Part shown: piece by piece, positions 6,513-13,645 of the stretch | Position numbering within the stretch: position 1 is the first letter of the stretch | Layout: each line of letters begins with the position of its first letter | NCBI GenBank assembly: GCA_002399235.1 | Contig: DHDH01000039.1 | Span: 34,230 to 59,393, forward strand | Reading direction: 5' to 3' | Source: Firmicutes bacterium UBA4881 | GTDB taxonomy: Bacteria; Bacillota; DTU065 | Length of the DNA stretch: 25,164 bases | Position numbers and translations under genes: made by a program | The notes under the pieces: model-generated | The model's database searches: none | Told to the model about the DNA's origin: nothing | Seen by the model: the letters and a program-made list of their open reading frames with translations, nothing else

Positions 6513-7877
6513 ATGGAGACCATCTTCGAAGCTGGTAGAGAGATACCTGTAAAAAGCCACTGGGATGTTATTGTTGTAGGTGGTGGTACTGCAGGTTCAA
6601 TCGCTGGTATTGCAGCAGCTAGAGAGGGAGCTAAAACATTAATTGTCGAAGATAATGGTTTTTTAGGAGGCTCAGCTACTGCATCTTTAGTAACCCCTTT
6701 AATGAGTAATCATGTTGAGGGAAAACCACTTAATACTGGCATAGGTCTAGAGGTTATGGAACGTCTAAGCCAATCTGGTGATTGTGGAGCTATCTACAAC
6801 AATTTAGGCTATTTTAATTGGGAGATGCTTAAATTTACCTTAGAGGAGATGTATCTAGAAGCAAACGGTGAACTCCTCTACCACACACATTTTGCCGCAC
6901 CAATTATGGAAGGTAAGCAGATTAAAGGTATTATAGTAGAGAATAAATCAGGCCGTTTAGCCCTTTTAGGGACAGTTATTATTGATGCTTCTGGTGATGG
7001 AGATGTAGCCCATTTAGCAGGAGCTCCCATTGAAGCAGGAGATGAAGATGGTAAAAACCAAGCGATGAGTTTACGTTTTAGTGTAGCTAATATTGATATT
7101 AATAAATTTGCCGATTTTCTAAGTACTCTTGATGGTTACAAGCAAGATATAAGATTCCTTCATACCGCTCATGTAAATGGCAAAAGATATTCTATAACTC
7201 CTCTATTTGAAAAAGCATATGCTGAAGGTGTTTTAAAAGAGGATGACGGAGATTATTTCCAAATTTTTGGTGTACCAGGGAGACCAAATGAGCTAGGATT
7301 TAATTGTCCTCGCATAAGTAATAAGACTGACGGAACTAATATAGATCACTTAACTAATGCTCAAATTGAAGGTCGTGTTAGGATTAAAAGACTACTAAAC
7401 TTCATGAAAAAGTTTTTCCCCGGTTTTGAGAATAGTTATATAGGTGCAGTTGCATCTATGGTTGGCATTAGAGAATCTAGACGAGTTCGTGGTGAGTATT
7501 ACCTAACAGAGTCAGACTATTATGAGGCTAAAAAATTTCCCGATGCCATTGCTAGGAATCGTTATCCTATTGATGTTCACAGCCACAAAAAAGGCGGAGG
7601 AGTTAAGTTTCAGTCTCATATTCCCGAAAATGAATATCATGAGATCCCGTATAGAGCTTTAGTACCTCTAGAGGTAGAAAATCTTTTGGTCGCAGGGCGT
7701 TGTATTTCAGCCTCATTTAATGCTGAAGCATCGATTAGAATCCAACCTAATTGCCATGCTATGGGGCAAGCGGCAGGAGTAGCAGCTGCTTTAGCGATAA
7801 AAGAAAACACTACAGTGAGAAAACTTGATGGTGTTAAAGTTAGAGAAACCTTGAAAGCTAGAGGAGCTAATCTGTAA
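6513..7877 (+). CDS. FAD-dependent oxidoreductase (FAD_oxidored family)
   Basis: A 454-residue flavoprotein. The N-terminal Rossmann dinucleotide fold reads DVIVVGGGTAGS at 18-29 (GxGxxG with G23, G25, G28) with the FAD-ribose acid in LIVEDNG. GFLGGSAT and the later IDASGDGDVAHLAGA motif are typical of the PF12831-type family, as is the C-terminal LLVAGRCISAS...RIQPNCHAMGQAAGVAAALA. These proteins are often found in catabolic operons, but few have known substrates. GGAGG lies seven bases before the ATG and the gap to the amidohydrolase is two bases, so translation is probably coupled. No signal peptide or membrane segment is seen. Confidence 0.85.
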   Translation: METIFEAGREIPVKSHWDVIVVGGGTAGSIAGIAAAREGAKTLIVEDNGFLGGSATASLVTPLMSNHVEGKPLNTGIGLEVMERLSQSGDCGAIYNNLGYFNWEMLKFTLEEMYLEANGELLYHTHFAAPIMEGKQIKGIIVENKSGRLALLGTVIIDASGDGDVAHLAGAPIEAGDEDGKNQAMSLRFSVANIDINKFADFLSTLDGYKQDIRFLHTAHVNGKRYSITPLFEKAYAEGVLKEDDGDYFQIFGVPGRPNELGFNCPRISNKTDGTNIDHLTNAQIEGRVRIKRLLNFMKKFFPGFENSYIGAVASMVGIRESRRVRGEYYLTESDYYEAKKFPDAIARNRYPIDVHSHKKGGGVKFQSHIPENEYHEIPYRALVPLEVENLLVAGRCISASFNAEASIRIQPNCHAMGQAAGVAAALAIKENTTVRKLDGVKVRETLKARGANL

Positions 7878-7909
7878 CTTTTGTTTGGAGAAACCTAGGA
7901 GGAATTATA

Positions 7910-9274
7910 ATGCAATACGATGTGATCATTGTCGGAGGGGGACCTGCTGGTATATTTGCAGCTTTGGAACTAGCAGGTAAAGCCAAGGTACTACTGATTG
8001 AAAAAGGTAGAGCTATTGACCGCAGGCGCTGCCCGATGAAAGAAAAACAAGTTCAATGTGTACAGTGTAAACCTTGCTCAATTACCTGCGGCTGGGGTGG
8101 TGCTGGGGCATTCTCTGATGGCAAATTGACCATGTCCACTGAAGTTGGAGGTCATCTCGACGAATATTTAGACCGAGAAGAGTTAAAGAAATTAGTTCAT
8201 GAGGTTGATCAGATCTATCTTAACTTCGGTGCACCCGAGAAACTCTACACAACAGATAGTAAACTGTTAGATAAATTTGTCCGTGATGCCACTATGGCCG
8301 ATCTCCACCTGGAGTATAGCCCGATAAGGCATTTGGGAACAGGTAGAAGCCAAGAAGTTTTAATTGCTATGAAAGATCAACTAATAGCCCAAGGTGTCGA
8401 GATCAAAACGTCACTCGCTGTCAAAAGAATCTTAACGAAAAATGGTGATGTAACTGGCGTAGAGACAGATGAAGGTTCTTTTTATGCTCCTAGGGTGATT
8501 GTAGCTCCAGGGCGTGAGGGGCATGAGTGGTTTACTGATGAAGCTAGTAGGTTAGGTTTGGATAGACAAATCAATCCTGTAGATATTGGTGTGAGGGTAG
8601 AGTTACCTAAGGTTGTCATGGAACACCTGACAGATCACCTCTTTGAATCAAAGTATATCTATTATTCGCGAACTTTCGAGGATAAGGTACGTACCTTCTG
8701 TATGTGTCCTGGTGGTGAAGTAGTAGCAGAAAATAATTCGGGATTAATTACCGTTAATGGCCATACTCATTCCGATCGCACAACTGAAAACACCAATTTC
8801 TCTATTTTAGTAAGCAAAACTTTTACAGAACCATTTAAAGATCCGACAAGATATGGACAATATATTAGTTCACTAGCTAATCTTCTTGGTGGTGGAGTTA
8901 TTGTACAAAGGTTAGGAGATCTCTTAGATGGTCGCCGTTCAACAGCAGATAGAATTAAAAAAGGTCTAGTACGACAAACCTTAACTAAAGCTACCCCTGG
9001 TGATCTTTCACTTGTTTTTCCCTATAGACATCTTGTTGACATCTTAGAAATGCTACAAGCTTTAGATAAAGTAGCACCAGGTGTTTATTCAAGAAACACC
9101 TTGCTCTACGGTGTTGAAGTGAAATTCTATTCATCTAGAGTCAAAGTATCTACAGAATTAGAGACAGCTATCAAAGGCTTATATGCTATAGGAGACGGCG
9201 CAGGTATTACTAGAGGTCTTATGCAAGCCTCGTGTTCTGGAATAATAGCTGCTAGAAGTATACTGAAAAAGTAA
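7910..9274 (+). CDS. NAD(P)/FAD-dependent dehydrogenase with N-terminal cysteine cluster (COG2509 type)
   Basis: A 454-residue flavoprotein. DVIIVGGGPAGIFAA at 4-18 is the FAD-binding motif and E31 ends strand two. It is followed by C41 and a cluster C50, C53, C56, C60, then GWGGAGAFSDGKL, a signature of the COG2509 'FAD-dependent dehydrogenase' group. The C-terminal GLYAIGDGAGITRGLMQASCSGIIAA is the second FAD-contact motif. It differs from the preceding oxidoreductase, so this is not a tandem duplicate. AGGAGG precedes the ATG and a terminator follows the stop. Exact reaction is unknown. The cysteine spacing could bind an Fe-S cluster or zinc, or serve in redox chemistry. Confidence 0.85.
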   Translation: MQYDVIIVGGGPAGIFAALELAGKAKVLLIEKGRAIDRRRCPMKEKQVQCVQCKPCSITCGWGGAGAFSDGKLTMSTEVGGHLDEYLDREELKKLVHEVDQIYLNFGAPEKLYTTDSKLLDKFVRDATMADLHLEYSPIRHLGTGRSQEVLIAMKDQLIAQGVEIKTSLAVKRILTKNGDVTGVETDEGSFYAPRVIVAPGREGHEWFTDEASRLGLDRQINPVDIGVRVELPKVVMEHLTDHLFESKYIYYSRTFEDKVRTFCMCPGGEVVAENNSGLITVNGHTHSDRTTENTNFSILVSKTFTEPFKDPTRYGQYISSLANLLGGGVIVQRLGDLLDGRRSTADRIKKGLVRQTLTKATPGDLSLVFPYRHLVDILEMLQALDKVAPGVYSRNTLLYGVEVKFYSSRVKVSTELETAIKGLYAIGDGAGITRGLMQASCSGIIAARSILKK

Positions 9275-9295
9275 TTGGGTGGGTGTCGCAAATCT

Positions 9296-9339
9296 ATCAA
9301 ATGAGTAAGGAGCGACGCTCTCCTGTTCATCTGATTTTT
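9296..9339 (+). terminator. Terminator of the amidohydrolase/oxidoreductase operon
   Basis: ATCAAATGAGTAAGGAGCG pairs imperfectly with CGCTCTCCTGTTCATCTGAT and is followed by TTTTT, 22 bases after the stop of the last gene. Confidence 0.65.
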
Positions 9340-9474
9340 GAATAAGTAATGTGATTGATTTTTAGCTTAAACTGGCACTAAATATTAACAAAAAACAGCA
9401 AACAGCTATAAACGACGTATACTTTAATCAACAACACAACCAACGTCGTAGTAAAGGATGTTTGCTAAAAGCGA

Positions 9475-9512
9475 AAAGGCTTTCGATGTTAACTATGACA
9501 TCGAAAGCCTTT
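9475..9512. terminator. Bidirectional hairpin between convergent operons
   Basis: A perfect 15-bp stem (9475-9489 with 9498-9512) has an 8-base loop. The minus-strand side runs into TTTTCGCTTTT, so it probably ends transcription of the XRE/ImmA cassette and also backs up the plus-strand terminator. The rest of 9340-9596 shows no gene. Confidence 0.7.
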
Positions 9513-9596
9513 AATTTGTGTCATTTTCAGCTATCTCAGCTTATCTGTCAAGGCGTTATACCAAAATCGGTATGAACATAGGGTCTGTGCTAAATA

Positions 9597-9883
9597 TTAT
9601 TTCTGTTTAGACTGTATGTATGTTGTAAACGATGAAGTACCTAATTTGCGTCGCTTAGCTAACATTGAAGCCCAGATTGTATTTCCCTGGGACTCTGTGA
9701 TATAGCCTTTTCCCAATGCTTCAAGCAATATATCACCAGTAGTTACATGTTTCAATCCAAATTCATCATATACAGGCTTCGGAATAACAATCTTGCCTGG
9801 ATAAAGCTTAACTAAGAGATTTTCGTTTCCAACCATAAAAATGCCAAGATGCAATCGGTGTCGAAGAAAAGCGAATCAGTCAA
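9597..9883 (-). pseudogene. Broken PIN-like gene downstream of the ImmA/IrrE peptidase
   Basis: A TTG at 9883, overlapping the peptidase stop, opens MTDSLFFDTDCILAFLW, which looks like the first strand of a PIN domain with its catalytic aspartate. One base appears to be missing right after the tryptophan: this frame stops soon after, while the next frame continues with VGNENLLVKLYPGKIVIPK. The chain then passes from PVYDEF straight to GLKHVTTGDILLEALGKG and TESQGNTIWASMLAKRR. As I recall the family, full-length third genes of XRE-ImmA/IrrE-PIN triads are roughly twice this size, and the centre with the remaining acidic residues is absent. An 85-residue product could still start at TTG 9851, but it would lack the catalytic core. 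Confidence 0.7.
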
Positions 9884-10628
9884 GTTCTTCGCCCCCTTCG
9901 GCTTCGTTCCCGTAGACAAGATCGGAACGATACGCCGACAAAAGCAGTTCTTCATATTTTCCACTGGAAATCAGCCCTTGTTTCAGTGTTTTTTCAGCTT
10001 GTTGAATATAAAAACCATAAGTCTTATAGCGTTTATCCTCGGGGGTAGGTTTATAAAGCGCATCGTCATATCCCAAGCTTAAAGCGGACCAGATAACATT
10101 TTGACGCATAGATTGCGCTTCTTGTAAAGTAAGCTCATTTTCCTCAGTCAGTCTAAAAAGGATAGCCTGCCTGCTTACACCAAAATACTGCTCAAGACGC
10201 ACGACATCCTTAATTGTAAGTCTGTCTGACATCGATTTCTTGACTTGTTTTATCATTTCGGAGAGCGCGTTAGGTGGCATAAGTAGATAGGAAGCGAACT
10301 GGTCAGCTTGAAGCTCTTTTTCGCTCCCTTCGCCTATCTTTTTTGAACAGATTACTGTCAGTGGATCATTATCAAAATTTAGGTGGTACAATTCATGAGC
10401 CATTGAAAAGCGTTGTCTACCATGCGTCATTGACGAATTGATGGCAATAACATTATTTCTGTCACCTTTTATGCAAAGACCACTTATATGTTCGCCCATT
10501 GGATAATAAACGATCGAAAGGAGGTCAATGGAGTAAGCTAAAGTGAATATATCAATTGGGGAAGTCGAGTTTTCACCAAGTTGTTTCCTCAAGCTAACTG
10601 CCATTTTCCATAATTCTAGTTTATCCAT
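9876..10628 (-). CDS. ImmA/IrrE-type zinc metallopeptidase
   Basis: A 250-residue cytosolic protein. AHELYH at 77-82 is the HExxH zinc motif (H78, E79, H82), and ELQADQFASYLLMP at 105-118 supplies the downstream ExxADxFA ligand region (E105). Family members cleave the paired XRE repressor in response to damage or other signals. The C-terminal ~100 residues are helical and of unknown role. I chose the ATG at 10628, placed eight bases after AAGGTGG. ATG 10634 is possible. It overlaps the 3' end of the XRE gene by 8 bp, so the two are translationally coupled and almost certainly a regulator pair. Confidence 0.88.
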   Translation of the reverse strand: MDKLELWKMAVSLRKQLGENSTSPIDIFTLAYSIDLLSIVYYPMGEHISGLCIKGDRNNVIAINSSMTHGRQRFSMAHELYHLNFDNDPLTVICSKKIGEGSEKELQADQFASYLLMPPNALSEMIKQVKKSMSDRLTIKDVVRLEQYFGVSRQAILFRLTEENELTLQEAQSMRQNVIWSALSLGYDDALYKPTPEDKRYKTYGFYIQQAEKTLKQGLISSGKYEELLLSAYRSDLVYGNEAEGGEELD

Positions 10629-10974
10629 TAACATGACCACCTTCGAGCAATTGAGTAATAAAATTGCAATTCAACGCTATCTTATTTATTGCAGCGATTA
10701 CCTCCAAGTCTTCCTCGTTGATTTCGTTTGTACGAAGAGCAATAGTCAACGGTTTCGCGGTAACATCCACATCTACGAATGCAGATATCTGTACTCCAAA
10801 TAAAGCTGACAGTTTATCAAGCATATCCGAAGTAAGTGCTCGTTTTCCACTTTCAACCATAGAGATAAAGCTCTGATCAACTTTAAGGTAGTTCGCAATA
10901 TTGCTTTGTGTAAAACCGCTCTGTTCACGCAAAGTTTTTACTTTAATTCCAATATTTCCCGCTATATTATTCAT
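10621..10974 (-). CDS. XRE-family helix-turn-helix repressor
   Basis: A 117-residue protein with an N-terminal HTH: IGIKVKTLREQSGFTQSNIA then YLKVDQSFISMVESGKRALT at about 9-48, the classic Cro/CI-type layout. The C-terminal part (about 65-117) is acidic and helical and probably handles dimerisation or contact with the peptidase. AAAGGGGG precedes the ATG by seven bases. The gene heads the XRE-ImmA/IrrE-PIN cassette. The cassette is typical of mobile elements and toxin-antitoxin-like loci, but no integrase or attachment site is visible here. Confidence 0.9.
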   Translation of the reverse strand: MNNIAGNIGIKVKTLREQSGFTQSNIANYLKVDQSFISMVESGKRALTSDMLDKLSALFGVQISAFVDVDVTAKPLTIALRTNEINEEDLEVIAAINKIALNCNFITQLLEGGHVNG

Positions 10975-10993
10975 AGTAAGGCCCCCTTTACTA

Positions 10994-11063
10994 ATTATAG
11001 TATATGCAAGTTATGTAATAAAACCAATAGAGGTTCACTAGCGTAATATGACATAACTTTTGC
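10994..11063 (-). promoter_or_regulatory. XRE cassette promoter with inverted-repeat operator
   Basis: On the minus strand a perfect TATAAT (10994-10999) lies 20 bases before the XRE start, with a weak TTTATT at 11017-11022. GCAAGTTATGT (11006-11016) and ACATAACTTTTGC (11051-11063) form an inverted pair; the first arm fills the -10/-35 spacer. This fits autorepression by the XRE protein (inference). Confidence 0.55.
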
Positions 11064-11576
11064 GTTTTACCTTAGAAATATAATTGATATTTCTGGACCA
11101 TTCTCTATTTAATGCAAGCGAATTAATAATCGTCAAGCAGAGTTATACATTATGAAAGTATCAAGGGTATTCAAAGCTTCCTAGTACATAGCTAGCATTG
11201 CTAGAGGTATTTATCAGTAATATTAGGTTACTTGATTTGTTTAGAGGATATGACTAGCGCGATGTTGTGAAGTTAGAAGCTGTCCACTTTAGTCAAATTG
11301 AAAAGATATTCAAGCGGGGCTAAATTAGTTTGGTTTAAATATGAAAGGAGCCAACTTAGAACTGCACATCACGTACAGTTATAAATCAGCTCACTCTCAT
11401 TGATCACTATATAAATTGTGATCAATAACTAGTATGCCGTGAAGGTCGGGAAATATGCAACAAACAGAAACTTATTTTGGCAATAATAAAAATGAAGCTG
11501 GTTAAAATATTTCTTAAAGGTCAGAGAAGATAAGACGGCATATATTAGTAAAAATAAAAAACTTTATTATAGGGGG
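11064..11576. other. Non-coding stretch upstream of the ctsR promoter
   Basis: I see no convincing gene in these ~510 bases. They contain a 9-bp perfect inverted repeat ATTGATCAC/GTGATCAAT (11399-11407, 11418-11426) with an AT-rich 10-base loop. Two isolated CtsR-like heptads are present: GGTCGGG (11444-11450) and GGTCAGA (11519-11525). Short open frames here lack recognisable motifs. Confidence 0.5.
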
Positions 11577-11605
11577 TTGCCAATGGTTATTATAAGAGTT
11601 ATAAT
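11577..11605 (+). promoter_or_regulatory. Sigma-A promoter of the ctsR-clpC operon
   Basis: TTGCCA (11577-11582) and TATAAT (11600-11605) are separated by exactly 17 bp, 36 bp before the ctsR start. Transcription would begin near 11612, inside the GGTCAG repeats. Confidence 0.8.
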
Positions 11606-11607
11606 TT

Positions 11608-11632
11608 GGTCAGAAGGTCAGGAAAGGTCAGG
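11608..11632 (+). promoter_or_regulatory. CtsR-type operator (GGTCAG direct repeats)
   Basis: Three GGTCAG units start at 11608, 11616 and 11626. The last two form GGTCAGG-AAA-GGTCAGG, a tandem heptad with a 3-base spacer as in the known CtsR box (two RGTCAAA-like heptads spaced by three), but with G where the classical A lies. They cover the transcription start and reach the ctsR SD (AGGAG 11630-11634), so bound CtsR would block its own operon. Confidence 0.75.
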
Positions 11633-11640
11633 AGATAAAA

Positions 11641-12087
11641 GTGGCCAGCTTAAGTGATTTTATCGAAAAGTATATAAAAGAACTGCTTAACGAAGCAGAA
11701 AATGATTTTATTGAGCTACAACGTAGGGATCTAGCTGAGGCCTTTCGCTGTGTTCCTTCACAGATAAACTATGTTTTACAAACTCGCTTTACGCCCGAAA
11801 AAGGTTATATTGTCGAAAGCAGAAGAGGTGGTGGCGGGTTTATAAGGATTGTTAGGCTTGCGGTTAATCCCCACTGGGAGTTAATTCAACAAAAATTAAT
11901 GTCAGAAATAACTCCTGAAGAAGCCTCAGCTATTCTAGAGATCTTAGTTGCTGAAGAAGCAATTTTAGAGGAAGAAGCAAGGCTTATTGGTATAGTTTTA
12001 AGACAGGAAGAACAAAACCTGGATGATACCATGCGAGCAGTTTTATTACGCTCGCTCCTGGTTGTAATACAAAATTTAAGGAGGTAA
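11641..12087 (+). CDS. ctsR: CtsR, transcriptional repressor of class III heat-shock genes
   Basis: 148 residues, the normal length. The N-terminal winged HTH contains ELQRRDLAEAFRCVPSQINYVLQTRF, and the ESRRGGGGFIRI wing (about 60-71) holds the glycine loop that senses temperature in CtsR. The C-terminal helical domain is the dimer and McsB-recognition part. GTG start, with AGGAG six bases upstream. It is first in the operon with mcsA, mcsB and clpC and should repress it through the repeats at 11608-11632; heat or McsB/ClpC action relieves repression. It ends five bases before mcsA. Confidence 0.95.
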   Translation: MASLSDFIEKYIKELLNEAENDFIELQRRDLAEAFRCVPSQINYVLQTRFTPEKGYIVESRRGGGGFIRIVRLAVNPHWELIQQKLMSEITPEEASAILEILVAEEAILEEEARLIGIVLRQEEQNLDDTMRAVLLRSLLVVIQNLRR

Positions 12088-12092
12088 AGGTT

Positions 12093-12599
12093 ATGCTTTG
12101 TGAACGTTGTCATGTGAATCCAGCTACTGTGCATCTGAAAAAATCAATTAATGGAGTCCTTGATGAGAAGCATCTTTGTCAAACATGTGCCGAAGAGACG
12201 GGAGAATTACAGATTCTTAATCTGGGCAACCCTTTAGGCTCCTTTTTTGAAACTTTACTAGGGTCTATGGAATTAAAACCTGCTATGATGCAAACCAAAT
12301 GTGAAGTTTGTGGTTTAACCTTTGATGATTTCCGCCAAAAAGGTGAATTTGGTTGTTCAGATTGTTATGTCACTTTTAGAGAAGAACTCAAACCAATATT
12401 AAGAAGAATTCAAGGTGACGTTATTCATAAAGGTAAAGTACCGAAAAGAGCTGGAGGAACTCTAAGTATTAAAAGAGAGATCGAAAAGCTTAGAGATAAC
12501 TTAAAGGAATTAGTAGCTAAAGAAGAATATGAAAAAGCTGCTAAAGTCCGCGACGAAATTAAAAAATTAGAAGCCCAATCAGGGGGTGAAGAGCAGTGA
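12093..12599 (+). CDS. mcsA: McsA, activator of the McsB arginine kinase
   Basis: 168 residues. Four CxxC zinc motifs are present: C3/C6, C29/C32, C70/C73 and C88/C91. A C-terminal UvrB/UvrC-like (UVR) helical hairpin follows (REIEKLRDNLKELVAKEEYE and on). McsA binds McsB, stimulates its kinase activity and helps deliver CtsR and other clients to ClpC. AGGAGG precedes the ATG. The stop overlaps the mcsB GTG start by four bases (GTGA), giving translational coupling of the two partners. Confidence 0.94.
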   Translation: MLCERCHVNPATVHLKKSINGVLDEKHLCQTCAEETGELQILNLGNPLGSFFETLLGSMELKPAMMQTKCEVCGLTFDDFRQKGEFGCSDCYVTFREELKPILRRIQGDVIHKGKVPKRAGGTLSIKREIEKLRDNLKELVAKEEYEKAAKVRDEIKKLEAQSGGEEQ

Positions 12600-13642
12600 A
12601 TACTAACAAAAGAATCTTAGATACTGCTACTCCTTGGATGATTGAAAGTGGCCCACAGGGAGACGTAGTTTTGTCTAGCCGGGTACGTTTAGCAAGAAAT
12701 TTAAAAAGCAGACCTTTCCCAGCTCACGCCAATGCTACAGAAAAAATTAAGATCCGACAAGAGATTATGGCAACCTTATCTAAGGACAAATATAATCTCA
12801 CTAACCTAGAAGAGATTAGTTCACTTGAGCGAGAGTTAATGATGGAAGGACATCTAATAAGTCCACAAATAATTACTGATCCGACAGGAAGAGGTGTAGC
12901 TGTATCGAAAGACCAGCTGCTGAGCATAATGATCAACGAAGAAGATCATCTACGCATTCAAGCTATCGCGCCTGGTCTGGATCTAGATAACGCTCTAACC
13001 AAAGCTAACGAGGCTGATGATAGTTTAGAAGAAAAACTGGATATAGCTTTTGATGAGCAATTTGGTTACCTAACAGCTTGGCCTACTAATTTAGGTACTG
13101 GCTTGAGGGTCTCAGCTATGTTACATCTACCAGGTCTAGCCTTAACTAATAATCTACCAAGAATATTTGGAGCAGTCTCTCAGCTGGGTATGGTAGTAAG
13201 AGGTATATACGGAGAAGGTACAGAGGCACTTGGTAATCTCTACCAGGTATCTAATCAGAGAAGCTTAGGCCGTACAGAAGATGAGATTGTTAAGGATTTA
13301 GATACAGCTGTTAAACACATTATTGGTGAGGAACGCAAGATAAGAGAGGCTCTTTTAAGTAAATCTAAAAATTCCATCGAAGATAAAGTACGTCGTTCTT
13401 TAGGTGTCTTACAAGAAGCTAGATTAATTAGCACAAATGAAGCGTTAGCATTATTAAGCGATGTGAGACTTGGTATTGATCTTGACCTTATCGATAAAGA
13501 TCTTAAACCAACAATTCAGGCGCTTATGCAAATAACTAGACCCGCTCACCTACAAAAGTTTATGGGTAATTCTTTAGAAACAGAGGTTCGTGATTATTAT
13601 AGAGCTACCGTAATCAGGGAAGAATTGGCTAAGGAGGGATAA
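12596..13642 (+). CDS. mcsB: McsB, protein arginine kinase
   Basis: 348 residues, normal for the family and homologous to phosphagen kinases. It phosphorylates arginines on CtsR and on damaged proteins, marking them for ClpC-ClpP. Visible are LSSRVRLARNL near 25-35, the active-site segment LTAWPTNLGTGLRVSAMLHLPG, GEGTEALGNLYQVSNQRSLG near 205-224, and the allosteric pArg-binding RDYYRA close to the C-terminus. The GTG start overlaps the mcsA stop; GGGGGTGA lies just upstream. clpC follows immediately. Confidence 0.95.
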   Translation: MNTNKRILDTATPWMIESGPQGDVVLSSRVRLARNLKSRPFPAHANATEKIKIRQEIMATLSKDKYNLTNLEEISSLERELMMEGHLISPQIITDPTGRGVAVSKDQLLSIMINEEDHLRIQAIAPGLDLDNALTKANEADDSLEEKLDIAFDEQFGYLTAWPTNLGTGLRVSAMLHLPGLALTNNLPRIFGAVSQLGMVVRGIYGEGTEALGNLYQVSNQRSLGRTEDEIVKDLDTAVKHIIGEERKIREALLSKSKNSIEDKVRRSLGVLQEARLISTNEALALLSDVRLGIDLDLIDKDLKPTIQALMQITRPAHLQKFMGNSLETEVRDYYRATVIREELAKEG

Positions 13643-13645
13643 TTG

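Noticed and set aside
9400..9470. ACGACGT...ACGTCGT inverted repeat in the gap before the XRE cassette
   Set aside because: Only 7 bp with a loop of over 20 bases; no further transposon-end features or target duplication seen.
11341..11400. 20-codon frame beginning MKGANLELH
   Set aside because: Too short, no recognisable motif and no good SD at normal spacing.
11583..11657. Possible 24-codon leader peptide overlapping the ctsR start, with GGGGG upstream
   Set aside because: Its start lies inside the promoter, upstream of the expected transcription start near 11612, so it would not be in the main transcript. The frame also covers the GGTCAG repeats.
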